From A37T11 sp964546645 (lineage in GTDB: Bacteria > Bacteroidota > Bacteroidia > Sphingobacteriales > Sphingobacteriaceae), in contig CAZJKM010000025.1 in NCBI GenBank assembly GCA_964546645.1, positions 1 to 32,921 of the forward strand: DNA of 32,921 nt, written 5' to 3'. A model generated the notes under the pieces. The model searched no databases, was not told where the DNA came from, and was given only the letters and a program-made list of their open reading frames with translations. This document shows, piece after piece, positions 16,498-24,131 of this stretch. The translations under genes were made by a program, and so were the position numbers. How positions within the stretch are numbered: the first letter of the stretch is position 1; each line of letters begins with the position of its first letter.

Positions 16498-18630
16498 ATG
16501 AATGCAACACAATTTTTCGGAAAAGCAACGCTCGCGGTAACGCTGGCAGGATTACTGGTTTCATGTGAGGAGCCGCGTTACAAGGAGGCGCTGAGCCCGG
16601 AAAAAGCACTGAAAAGCTTTGAACTGGTGGAAGGTTTTGAGATCGAAGCTTTCGCCGCTGAGCCGCTGATTGCGGATCCGATTGACCTGGTATTTGACCA
16701 TGCGGGGAATATCTTCGTCGTGGAGATGGGTGATTACCCCTATAAGCCGGAGCCTGGTAAGGGGCTGGGCGTGATCCGCCAGCTGAAGGATACGGATGGT
16801 GACGGGAAGATTGACAGTTCATGGGTATTTGCGGAAGAGCTGCCCGATGCCACCAGTGTCCTGCCGTGGAAAGGTGGCATCATTGTTACCGCTGCCCCGA
16901 ATATCCTGTACCTGACCGATACCGATGGGGACGGCCGGGCAGATTCAACCGAGGTATTGTTTACCGGTTTCTTTGAGAACAACTCGGAAGCACAGATTAC
17001 CAGCCTGCGTTTCGGCGTGGATAACTGGATCTATGCCAATAACAACGGGCAAAAAGGTTCGGTGAAATTTAATCGCCGTCCGGATGCCCCTGCCGTTGCT
17101 ACCGGTGGTGGTGATTTCCGTTTCAGGCTGGACAAGAACCTGTTTGAGGTGGAAAGCGGCAACGGACAGTTTGGCCTGGCAGTAGACGACTGGGGAAACC
17201 GCTTTTTTACGCAGAATACGCTGCACATCCAGACAGCACCACTTCCTCGGCGGTACCTGTACCGTCATGAGTTTCTGCCGTCGTATGCAGCCGTATCCAA
17301 TATTTACGCACACGACGACCTGCGGGTTTACCAGATCAGCGAGCCCCCCTATTGGCGTGTAGAGCGCACCAACCGCCGCCAGCAGGCCTATGATGAAGCC
17401 GGAACCGGCCGTGTGGAGCATATGCACAGCCACTTTACCGGAGCTTCGGGTGGTACGCTGTACGCGTCATCGCTGTTCCCGGAATCGTTTTACGGCAATG
17501 TGTTTACGGCAGAAGTAGCCTGTAACCTGATCCACCGGGATGTGATCGTACCTACGGAAAAGGGACCATTCTTCTCGGCACGCCGGGATGCGTCAGAAAC
17601 CGAGCGTGAGTTCCTGGCGACAAAAGACACGTGGTTCCGCCCGGTGAATTTCAACGTGGGTCCTGATGGCGCATTATATATCGTGGATATGTACCGGCAG
17701 CATATTGAGACGCCGGTGTCTATCCCGGATGACCTGAAAGAAGATATGGATTTCCTGTATGGCAACCGGCATGGAAGGATTTACCGGGTTTACCCGGAAG
17801 GAAAACGCCCGGAAATGGTGACCCCCGACCTGCGGAACACCCCGTCATCGGAGCTGGTTTCGCTGCTGGAAAAGCCGGATCAGTGGTGGCGCCTGCAGGC
17901 CCAGCGGTTGTTGCTGGAGCGCCAGGATAAATCCATTATCGGTGCGGTGGAAACACTGTTGAACACGCATGCCGATCCGCGGACCCGCCTGCATGCGCTG
18001 TATGTGCTGGAAGGCCAGGATGCCCTGCAGGCAAAACACGTGGAGGTAGCCCTGAAAGATGCGGAAGCCCAGGTGAGACGCCACGGGGTGATACTGGCGG
18101 AACGGTTCCCCGAGTTGCTGCCGGCACTGGCAGAGCGGGTGGAAGATGCATCGGCACAGACGGCTTTCCAGGCTGCATTGAGCGTGGGCCAGTTCAACAA
18201 CGCCACGGCCGTGGCTGCGTTGGCTAAAACCGTACAGAAATATAAGGAGGATGACTGGTTCCGCAAAGCGGTGCTCAGCTCCAATACCGGCTCCACACCG
18301 GCTATCCTGCAGGTGCTGCAGCAGCAGGACTTTTTCAAAGGAACGGATGGCGGTGCCATGGCTTTCCTGTCTGACTGTTCCTTCGTGATCGGTGCCAGAG
18401 GAAATGTGACCGATATCCGCTCGCTGGTTTCGCAGTTCTCCAAAGCCGATAAAGAGGCGCAGTTAGCGTACCTGAACGGGTTTACCAAAGGGGTGAAGAA
18501 AGCGAAGCTGTCTGACGCTGACCGTCGTTCTGTGGCAACGGTGCTGAACCAGCAGGCATCTGCGGATGCAGATGTGAAGAAGGCGCTGGAAGCAGCGGCT
18601 TCCGCTGCACAGGAGAAGAAAGAAGGATAA
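16498..18630 (+). CDS. PVC-type dehydrogenase-like lipoprotein with HEAT repeats, no heme-c domain
   Basis: A 710-residue lipoprotein with lipobox LLVSC (C23). Residues about 40-430 form a glucose/sorbosone-dehydrogenase-like propeller of the kind called 'putative membrane-bound dehydrogenase' in planctomycetes (EGFEIEAFAAEPLIADPIDL, RFGVDNWIYANN, VGPDGALYIVDMYRQHIE). It carries two calcium-type loops (DTDGDGKID, DTDGDGRAD). Residues about 445-660 are helical HEAT-like repeats. Homologues usually end in a cytochrome c domain with CxxCH. I find no CxxCH anywhere in this protein, and the next gene encodes a HiPIP, which could replace the heme as electron acceptor. The likely role is oxidation of a sugar-like alcohol at the periplasmic side; substrate and cofactor are unproven. 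Confidence 0.85.
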   Translation: MNATQFFGKATLAVTLAGLLVSCEEPRYKEALSPEKALKSFELVEGFEIEAFAAEPLIADPIDLVFDHAGNIFVVEMGDYPYKPEPGKGLGVIRQLKDTDGDGKIDSSWVFAEELPDATSVLPWKGGIIVTAAPNILYLTDTDGDGRADSTEVLFTGFFENNSEAQITSLRFGVDNWIYANNNGQKGSVKFNRRPDAPAVATGGGDFRFRLDKNLFEVESGNGQFGLAVDDWGNRFFTQNTLHIQTAPLPRRYLYRHEFLPSYAAVSNIYAHDDLRVYQISEPPYWRVERTNRRQQAYDEAGTGRVEHMHSHFTGASGGTLYASSLFPESFYGNVFTAEVACNLIHRDVIVPTEKGPFFSARRDASETEREFLATKDTWFRPVNFNVGPDGALYIVDMYRQHIETPVSIPDDLKEDMDFLYGNRHGRIYRVYPEGKRPEMVTPDLRNTPSSELVSLLEKPDQWWRLQAQRLLLERQDKSIIGAVETLLNTHADPRTRLHALYVLEGQDALQAKHVEVALKDAEAQVRRHGVILAERFPELLPALAERVEDASAQTAFQAALSVGQFNNATAVAALAKTVQKYKEDDWFRKAVLSSNTGSTPAILQVLQQQDFFKGTDGGAMAFLSDCSFVIGARGNVTDIRSLVSQFSKADKEAQLAYLNGFTKGVKKAKLSDADRRSVATVLNQQASADADVKKALEAAASAAQEKKEG

Positions 18631-18634
18631 GAGC

Positions 18635-19027
18635 ATGAGTGATATGACAAAAAAAGAAGAGGAAAGCAGTCGCCGGGTTTTTCTGAACCGGCTGTTTGTC
18701 TCCGGGGTTGCATTGGTTGCCGGCGGTTTGTCCGTAGCGGGCTGTGGTAATAACCCGGGCAAGACCGAAACAGCCGAAAAGAAAGAAGGCCTGCCGGAAC
18801 GCTTCGGAGGGAATTGCGGTGATTTTTCCAAACTGAAAGAGGCGGATTTTGAAGCCCGGAAGAAACTGGGTTATGTGGATGAATCACCCGCTGAAGATTC
18901 TGAGTGCCAGATCTGTAATCTGTGGCTTCCTCCGCGGGAAAATGAAACCTGCGGTGGCTGTACACTGTTTACAGGGCCGATTAATCCGAAAGGAACATGC
19001 ACCTACTGGGCTCCCAGGCAAACGTAA
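18635..19027 (+). CDS. High-potential iron-sulfur protein (HiPIP), Tat lipoprotein
   Basis: A 130-residue electron carrier. The N-terminus has a twin-arginine motif (SSRRVFLNRL, residues 11-20), a hydrophobic stretch, and a lipobox-like SVAGC (C37). A folded Fe4S4 protein is thus expected to be exported by Tat and anchored as a lipoprotein. The C-terminal domain has the HiPIP cysteine pattern C91-x2-C94-x14-C109-x12-C122 followed by TYW. C106 is an extra cysteine. It starts 4 bases after the dehydrogenase-like gene and overlaps the SGNH gene by 31 bases, so co-expression is tight. It most likely accepts electrons from the dehydrogenase-like lipoprotein and passes them to the respiratory chain. 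The ATG at 18644 is an alternative start. Confidence 0.9.
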   Translation: MSDMTKKEEESSRRVFLNRLFVSGVALVAGGLSVAGCGNNPGKTETAEKKEGLPERFGGNCGDFSKLKEADFEARKKLGYVDESPAEDSECQICNLWLPPRENETCGGCTLFTGPINPKGTCTYWAPRQT

Positions 19028-19734
19028 AGCGACTGTTGCTGCTCCTGCTATTGGCAGGAGGCCTGGCCGGTTTTACCCTGGTCAAAGAGAAGAAGCCGGT
19101 GCGCATTGTTGCGTTTGGTGATTCCATCACGGCAGCCCGGAGAGGTGTCAACCAGGTATGGGCGCAGCGCCTGCCGGATTTGCTGAAAGGGAAAGTACCC
19201 GTGGAACTCATCAATGCCGGAGTGGGAAGCAGCCACTCCGGCACCATCCACGACAATTCCGTTGCGAAAGTACGGCATGGGCGGGATCGCTTTGAGGAAG
19301 ACGTGCTGGCGCGGAACCCGGACCTGGTGATCATTGCTTTCGGTGCCAATGACGCTTATATTGACAGCAATACGCCGGAGGGCCCCTCCCGGATTTCGTT
19401 GGAACAGTATCGGGATAACCTGGTGTATATGATCACGGCATTACGGAAGCAAAAGGCCAACGTGATACTGGTTGCACCCAGTCCGGGGGCGGCTCCGCGA
19501 CCTGACTTTCAGGACAAACGATTATATGAATATGCCAAAGCGGTACGCGCACTGGCAAAGGAGTACCGCACCGGGTTGGCCGATAATTATCAGGTATTCG
19601 TGGATTATGGCAACAAAAATGGTGGTTATGGATCGCTGTTACCCGATGGGATACACCCGAATGATGAAGGACACCGGCTGATTGCGGAAAACATGGCGAA
19701 GCAAATACAACGGATGGTGAAAAAACGCCGGTAG
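18997..19734 (+). CDS. SGNH/GDSL-family hydrolase
   Basis: A 245-residue exported esterase-type enzyme with a hydrophobic N-terminal segment (about residues 12-26). The SGNH blocks are present: FGDSIT with nucleophile S43, block II glycine in NAGVG (73-77), GAND with N118, and DGIHPNDEGH with D217 and H220. Family members remove acetyl or other acyl groups from sugars or lipids. Placed last in a six-gene run, it could deacylate the transported substrate. ATG 18997 lies inside the HiPIP gene (31-base overlap) and is the only ATG ahead of the signal sequence, so overlap and coupling are likely. A strong terminator follows 24 bases after the stop. Confidence 0.92.
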   Translation: MHLLGSQANVKRLLLLLLLAGGLAGFTLVKEKKPVRIVAFGDSITAARRGVNQVWAQRLPDLLKGKVPVELINAGVGSSHSGTIHDNSVAKVRHGRDRFEEDVLARNPDLVIIAFGANDAYIDSNTPEGPSRISLEQYRDNLVYMITALRKQKANVILVAPSPGAAPRPDFQDKRLYEYAKAVRALAKEYRTGLADNYQVFVDYGNKNGGYGSLLPDGIHPNDEGHRLIAENMAKQIQRMVKKRR

Positions 19735-19758
19735 CGGGTATTACCTGCAGTTTTATAG

Positions 19759-19807
19759 GAAAGGCCTTTATTTAAGCAATTTAATATAAAGGCCTTTCTC
19801 TTTTTTA
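19759..19807 (+). terminator. Strong intrinsic terminator after the first block
   Basis: Perfect 13-base arms GAAAGGCCTTTAT (19759-19771) and ATAAAGGCCTTTC (19786-19798) with a 14-base A/T loop, followed by TCTTTTTT. It closes the operon running from 12397 to 19734 and separates it from the second DegT gene. Confidence 0.9.
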
Positions 19808-19944
19808 ACGAAGAAGGTGCGGTTTTTGTGCGTTTTTATGTTGCAGGTGTCAAAGTTTATCTTTATTATTGTCTGGTAATTTTTAATACCCTTATTTGAA
19901 GAGAGATTTTTGACCCTAATTTATCAATACAGAACAAAAAAGCA

Positions 19945-21321
19945 ATGGAAAAGGAAAACAATCGTATCCCGGATACAGGCAGGAGGGATTTTATAGGTAA
20001 AGCAGTTATCGGAGGTGCAGGCCTGGCTATCGGTGCCGGAAGCCCGCTGTTTTCATTTGCTGCTGCTGACGCAGGTAAGCCCGCCATCCTGGGCGGCACG
20101 AAAGCTTTCCGTGGCCAATTTTCGGCTTGGCCGCTTTTTGACACCCGGGAGGAGCAGGCCGTGGTGGATGTCGTACGCAGCTCACGCTGGGGCCGGCTGA
20201 ACGGACCCCGGGTAGCCGCATTTGAGAAAGAGTATGCGGCATTGAACGGTATCAAAAACGTATTGGGTGTGTCCAGTGGTACCAACGCGCTGTATACCAT
20301 TATGGGTGCATTGGATATCGGTCCCGGAGACGAAGTGGTCATACCGGTGTATACGTTTATTGCAACGTACAACGTGGTGGTACTGAATTATGGCCTGCCA
20401 GTTTTTGTGGATACGGACATCGAAACCTTCCAGATGGATCCGCGTAAGGTACAGTCGGCTGTTACTGCCCAGACACGGGCGATCATGCCGGTACACATAG
20501 GTGGCTCCCCGGCAGACCTGGATACCATCGGCGCCATTGCCCGGAAAGCAGGTGTCCCGATGATTGAAGATGCCTGCCAGGCGCACCTGGCCGAATGGAA
20601 AGGAAAAAAGGTGGGGAATTACGGCTTAGCGGGTGCGCTCAGCTTCCAGGCATCGAAGAACCTGAATGCCGGAGAAGGTGGTGCCGTCCTGACGAATGAT
20701 GATGACTTTGCCATGGCCTGCTACCGTTTCCATAACCAGGGCCAGGGCCAGGCGCGTGTAGGCAATTACGGCACCGGGGTGGGCACGCGGGCGACGAATG
20801 TGCGTCTCACGGAATTCCAAGGCAATATTTTGCTGGCCCAGATGAGCCGCATGGAAGAGCAGGTGAAACGCCGCTCGGAAAATGCCGCTTACCTGGATGA
20901 GCAGCTGAAGCGTATTGGCGGGATCACCCCTGCGAAATTATATCCGGGTACGACGCGCAGTGCGTATCACCTGTATATGTTCCGGTACGATGCGAAGCGC
21001 TTCGATGGCCTGTCGCGGGAAAAATTCCTGAACGCACTGAGTGCGGAAGGGGTTCCCTGCTCGCCGGGTTACGGCAAGATGAACCTGTCGGAGTATGTGA
21101 CCGGCCTGGCTACCAATAAACATTACCTGAAGATTTACGGGGAAAAAACCATGAAGGAATGGCTGGAGCGGAACCGTTGTCCGCAGAATGATAAGCTGGC
21201 GGATCAGCAGGCGGTCTGGTTTACGCAGAATATGCTGCTGGGAAGCAGGGATGATATGGACCAGATAGTGGAAGCGGTCCGGAAAATACGGAAACATGCA
21301 AAAGCGATCAGCAACGCATAA
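19945..21321 (+). CDS. Tat-exported DegT/DnrJ/EryC1/StrS-type PLP aminotransferase (copy 2)
   Basis: A 458-residue paralogue of the gene at 12397. It has the Tat motif GRRDFIGKA (12-20), then PAILGG, GTNAL, DIGPGDEVVIPVYTFIA, IEDACQAH with D209, and Schiff-base K238 in SFQASKNLNAGEGG, followed by VRLTEFQG and AEGVPCSPGY. All PLP landmarks are intact. The two copies match block for block over their full length but differ in many positions between blocks, so they are old duplicates that may act on different keto/amino substrates. ATG 19945 gives a normal Tat leader. It begins a new transcription unit after a strong terminator, and murQ follows after 42 bases. Export of such enzymes is unusual for the family's known roles. 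Confidence 0.93.
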   Translation: MEKENNRIPDTGRRDFIGKAVIGGAGLAIGAGSPLFSFAAADAGKPAILGGTKAFRGQFSAWPLFDTREEQAVVDVVRSSRWGRLNGPRVAAFEKEYAALNGIKNVLGVSSGTNALYTIMGALDIGPGDEVVIPVYTFIATYNVVVLNYGLPVFVDTDIETFQMDPRKVQSAVTAQTRAIMPVHIGGSPADLDTIGAIARKAGVPMIEDACQAHLAEWKGKKVGNYGLAGALSFQASKNLNAGEGGAVLTNDDDFAMACYRFHNQGQGQARVGNYGTGVGTRATNVRLTEFQGNILLAQMSRMEEQVKRRSENAAYLDEQLKRIGGITPAKLYPGTTRSAYHLYMFRYDAKRFDGLSREKFLNALSAEGVPCSPGYGKMNLSEYVTGLATNKHYLKIYGEKTMKEWLERNRCPQNDKLADQQAVWFTQNMLLGSRDDMDQIVEAVRKIRKHAKAISNA

Positions 21322-21363
21322 TGAATGATCAACCTTAATATATAATAGTCAGTAAAAATAACT

Positions 21364-22176
21364 ATGGAGCGGATTACGGAGATGCCATCTCCTTACAGGG
21401 ACCTGGAGACAAAGTCGGTGGAAGAATTGGTGGGGTATATTAATGCAGAGGACCATCGGGTCGCGCCGGCCATCAAGCAGGCATTGCCGCAGCTGGTGCG
21501 GTTGATTGAACAGATTGTGGCACAGTTAACTGCCGGTGGCCGGATGTTTTATGTAGGGGCAGGAAGCGGTGGCCGGTTGTCGGTACTGGATGTAATTGAG
21601 TTGCCCACCACTTACGGCGTCCCGAAAGGCGTTTTTAATGTGGTGCTGGCCGGCGGTGTGGATCGTCTGGCGGATGCGCTGGAGGAAAAAGAGGACGACC
21701 GGGAAGAAGCATGGCGCGAATTGCAGCAACGGCAGGTCGGCCCGGGCGATATCGTAGTCGGTATTTCGGCCAGCGGTACGACGCCGTTTGTACTGGAGGC
21801 GCTGAAGGCCTGCCGGAAAGAGGGAATCCCTACCGGCTGTATAGTCAGCAATCCGGAGAGTCCTATTGCTGCCGCGGCCGATTACCCGGTAGAGGTGATT
21901 ACAGGCCCTGAATTTATTACCGGCAGTACGCGGATGAAAAGCGGAACGGCCCAGAAGATCATTTTTGATATGATCAGTACGACGACCATGGTCCGTTTGG
22001 GACGTGTGAAAGATAACAGCATGGTACACGTCGCATTGATCAACGATAAGATCACAGACCGTGCCGTGCGGATGCTGATGGAAAAAGGTGGCATCGACCA
22101 CTACGAGGAAGCGAAAACGTTACTATTGAAGGCGGGCAGTGTGAGCAAAGCACTGGATGAGCGATTGGGTGTTTAA
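21364..22176 (+). CDS. murQ: N-acetylmuramic acid 6-phosphate etherase (MurQ-type, SIS domain)
   Basis: A 270-residue cytoplasmic SIS-domain protein. It carries GRMFYVGAGSGGRLSVLD, GISASGTTPFV and the MurQ hallmark GPEFITGSTRMKSGTAQK, followed by NSMVHV. E79 (in VIELPTT) and E110 (in KEDD) sit where E. coli MurQ has its catalytic E83 and E114, with the same 4-residue offset. Ether cleavage therefore looks possible. MurQ removes the D-lactyl group from MurNAc-6-phosphate to give GlcNAc-6-phosphate. It is somewhat shorter than the usual 300 residues. It lies between an exported aminotransferase and an exported hydrolase, with no MurNAc kinase, PTS or NagA/NagB in view. A related lactyl-ether substrate is possible. 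Confidence 0.88.
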   Translation: MERITEMPSPYRDLETKSVEELVGYINAEDHRVAPAIKQALPQLVRLIEQIVAQLTAGGRMFYVGAGSGGRLSVLDVIELPTTYGVPKGVFNVVLAGGVDRLADALEEKEDDREEAWRELQQRQVGPGDIVVGISASGTTPFVLEALKACRKEGIPTGCIVSNPESPIAAAADYPVEVITGPEFITGSTRMKSGTAQKIIFDMISTTTMVRLGRVKDNSMVHVALINDKITDRAVRMLMEKGGIDHYEEAKTLLLKAGSVSKALDERLGV

Positions 22177-22191
22177 ATTGATAACTGACAG

Positions 22192-24069
22192 ATGAATTTA
22201 TATAGGGGACTGATCTTTTTTTTCACGATTGCCGCGTTTTGCGGGGTATTACCGGCGTATACCCAATCGATTTACCAGGTCGGAACCGGACAGGCGAGCC
22301 TGGAACCGGACGCGTCTGTTTTTTCGTTGTCGCTGGCCGGCTACGGTTTGCCACGCGAAGGGCGTTTCAGCCTGGAATGGGTGGTTGTAGAAGGGCTGTC
22401 GTTGCAGAAAAACGCGGAGAAGTCCGCCCTGTATGCGCAACTGCATGGTATGGACCCCGGAGCGGGATACCGGCTCATTGCGGTGGAAGGCAAACAAGCC
22501 TTTGCGATCGGGCCTGATCAGACACTGTACCGGGCGCGTGTCTCGCGCAAGCCCCGGTGGAAGGCGCTGATGGCGTTGCAGAAACCCGTCCGGTCGGCAG
22601 CCATACAGAAAGGGATGCTGGTTGTCCTGGATGAACAGGGATCGGTCTGGCGGTCCTCCGTGGCACGTACGGCAGCCTGGACGAAGCTCCCGGAAATGGC
22701 CGACGGTACGGATGTGACGGTTCATAACGGACAGTTGTACCTGCTGACAGCCTCCGGGGAGATCGTGCAGTATATCGCCCCGAGGGAGGAGTGGCTGCGT
22801 GTGGCCGTCCGTAACGGGATGACGTATCACCAGGACATCCGGTACCTGGCGGCTGACGGAGACCATATCTACGGGGTGGATGCGGCGTCGGGTGTATGGA
22901 AGGCGGTACACCACTCCGACCGGAATATGTTTGCCACGGCGATGAGTATCCGTCAGGGCAGCCAGCGGGTGGTGATTGCCGGACTGGATTTGTGCGGGTT
23001 TAATGCGCCGTTCATCGATGACGTAAAGAGAGAAATAGCAAGAACCCTGGGTATTCCGGCAGAAGCGGTGCTCATCAATGCGTCGCATACGCATTTTGCA
23101 CCGGTGTCTCAGGACTGGACCACCTGGGGACCGCACTGCCAGCGGCCTGACAGTACCTATCTGTACGGTACGGTACGCCCGGCCATACTGGCCTCCGTGC
23201 GGCAGGCCGTACGCAGTGAGGCGGAAGCCGAGCTGGTTTTCGGGCGGGGCAAGGCGGCCGTGGGGCGGAATCGCCGCCAGCCGCACCTGACAGCGTACGA
23301 TGACGACGTGGATGTGATAGAAGTAACGTACCGGCGTAACAAGGGAAAAGACGTGTTGTTCCTGCACGGATGCCATCCGGTATTTGCTAATGCCGGTCTG
23401 GAAGGCGTGACGGTCAGTGCCAATTATCCGGCGGTCGCACGCGAAGAACTGGTACATCACGGAAAGGTGTCCCGTGCGCTTTTCCTGCAGGGATGCGGGG
23501 GAGATATCAATCCGGCTGACAGTGATCACCGGCTGAGCGGAAGGAAACTGGCCGCTGCGGTGACGGAGGTGCTGGATGGTCAGCAAAAGACACCGGTAGC
23601 CGGAAATATTACTTTTTTTATGGATACGATACGGTTTCCGGTGACCCCCTGGTCGGTCAGCGACCTGAAAGCATTTAAAACAAAAAATTCTGGAAAAGAA
23701 GGCGATGTGTCAGCTGAAAAGAATGTCCGCTGGGCCGACCTGATGCTGGAGTACCACCGGACAGGGACCATGCTGACGAACATGCCGGTATATATACAAA
23801 CCATCAATATCGGTAACTGGAAACTGGTAGGTCTTTCGCGGGAGGTGGTCACGGATTACAGTATCGGCATCAAGCAGCTCTGGCCGGATCAGCTGGTCAG
23901 TGTGGCCGGCTACTGCAACGACGTCGCCAGTTACCTGCCAACCCGGCGGCATATACAACTGGGCGTTTACGAAGGGGACGAGTCTTTCTTCTGGTACGGC
24001 CAGCCGGCTATTTTTCCGGAGAATGTGTATGAATCCATCCTATCCTTTATCAGCCGGAACCAGCGTTAA
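22192..24069 (+). CDS. Ceramidase-family hydrolase with inserted beta-propeller (copy 2)
   Basis: A 625-residue exported protein with a signal peptide (residues 1-24). The ceramidase-like domain is split. Its first strand region (about 28-64, with LSLAGYG) is separated from the rest by about 175 residues. That insert (about 70-243) consists of short propeller blades of the tectonin type (QTLYRARVSRKPRWKAL, GSVWRSSVARTAAWTKL, GHIYGVDAASGVWKAV in outline). The domain then resumes with SHTHFAP (298-304), CHP (394-396), GGDINP (436-441), SREVVTDY and YCNDVASYLP. As in copy 1, Asn (N440) stands where the ceramidase nucleophile Ser is expected. The gene lies 15 bases after murQ and ends just before a hairpin. 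The insert may bind a glycan or membrane surface; that is inference. Confidence 0.83.
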   Translation: MNLYRGLIFFFTIAAFCGVLPAYTQSIYQVGTGQASLEPDASVFSLSLAGYGLPREGRFSLEWVVVEGLSLQKNAEKSALYAQLHGMDPGAGYRLIAVEGKQAFAIGPDQTLYRARVSRKPRWKALMALQKPVRSAAIQKGMLVVLDEQGSVWRSSVARTAAWTKLPEMADGTDVTVHNGQLYLLTASGEIVQYIAPREEWLRVAVRNGMTYHQDIRYLAADGDHIYGVDAASGVWKAVHHSDRNMFATAMSIRQGSQRVVIAGLDLCGFNAPFIDDVKREIARTLGIPAEAVLINASHTHFAPVSQDWTTWGPHCQRPDSTYLYGTVRPAILASVRQAVRSEAEAELVFGRGKAAVGRNRRQPHLTAYDDDVDVIEVTYRRNKGKDVLFLHGCHPVFANAGLEGVTVSANYPAVAREELVHHGKVSRALFLQGCGGDINPADSDHRLSGRKLAAAVTEVLDGQQKTPVAGNITFFMDTIRFPVTPWSVSDLKAFKTKNSGKEGDVSAEKNVRWADLMLEYHRTGTMLTNMPVYIQTINIGNWKLVGLSREVVTDYSIGIKQLWPDQLVSVAGYCNDVASYLPTRRHIQLGVYEGDESFFWYGQPAIFPENVYESILSFISRNQR

Positions 24070-24083
24070 GCCTGTTGTTGCAT

Positions 24084-24111
24084 AATAAATGCAAAAAAAT
24101 TTGCATTTATT
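24084..24111. terminator. Hairpin after the second block, overlapping the next promoter
   Basis: Perfect 12-base arms AATAAATGCAAA and TTTGCATTTATT around AAAA, starting 15 bases after the stop of the second hydrolase gene. There is no T-run behind it. The right arm contains the TTTG of the predicted -33 element for the SusC operon. It could therefore act as terminator, operator, or both. Confidence 0.5.
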
Positions 24112-24131
24112 GGTTATTGCGTTTACATTTG
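24100..24131 (+). promoter_or_regulatory. Bacteroidota-type promoter for the SusC/SusD operon
   Basis: TTTG (24100-24103), 20-base spacer, TACATTTG (24124-24131). Both elements match the -33 TTTG and -7 TAnnTTTG consensus, and the spacing is in the accepted range. It is the only TAnnTTTG in the 616-base gap. Transcription from here would give a leader of about 550 bases before SusC. Confidence 0.65.

Noticed and set aside
17880..18965. 361-codon - strand frame opposite the dehydrogenase-like and HiPIP genes
   Set aside because: Shadow frame: it spans the junction of two well-supported + strand genes, and its Ser/Arg/Pro-rich sequence shows no family motif.
22249..23586. Long 445-codon open frame on the - strand inside the second ceramidase-like gene
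   Set aside because: It is antisense to a gene with clear family motifs, its product is rich in Arg/His/Pro as typical of shadow frames in GC-rich coding sequence, and no domain is recognisable.
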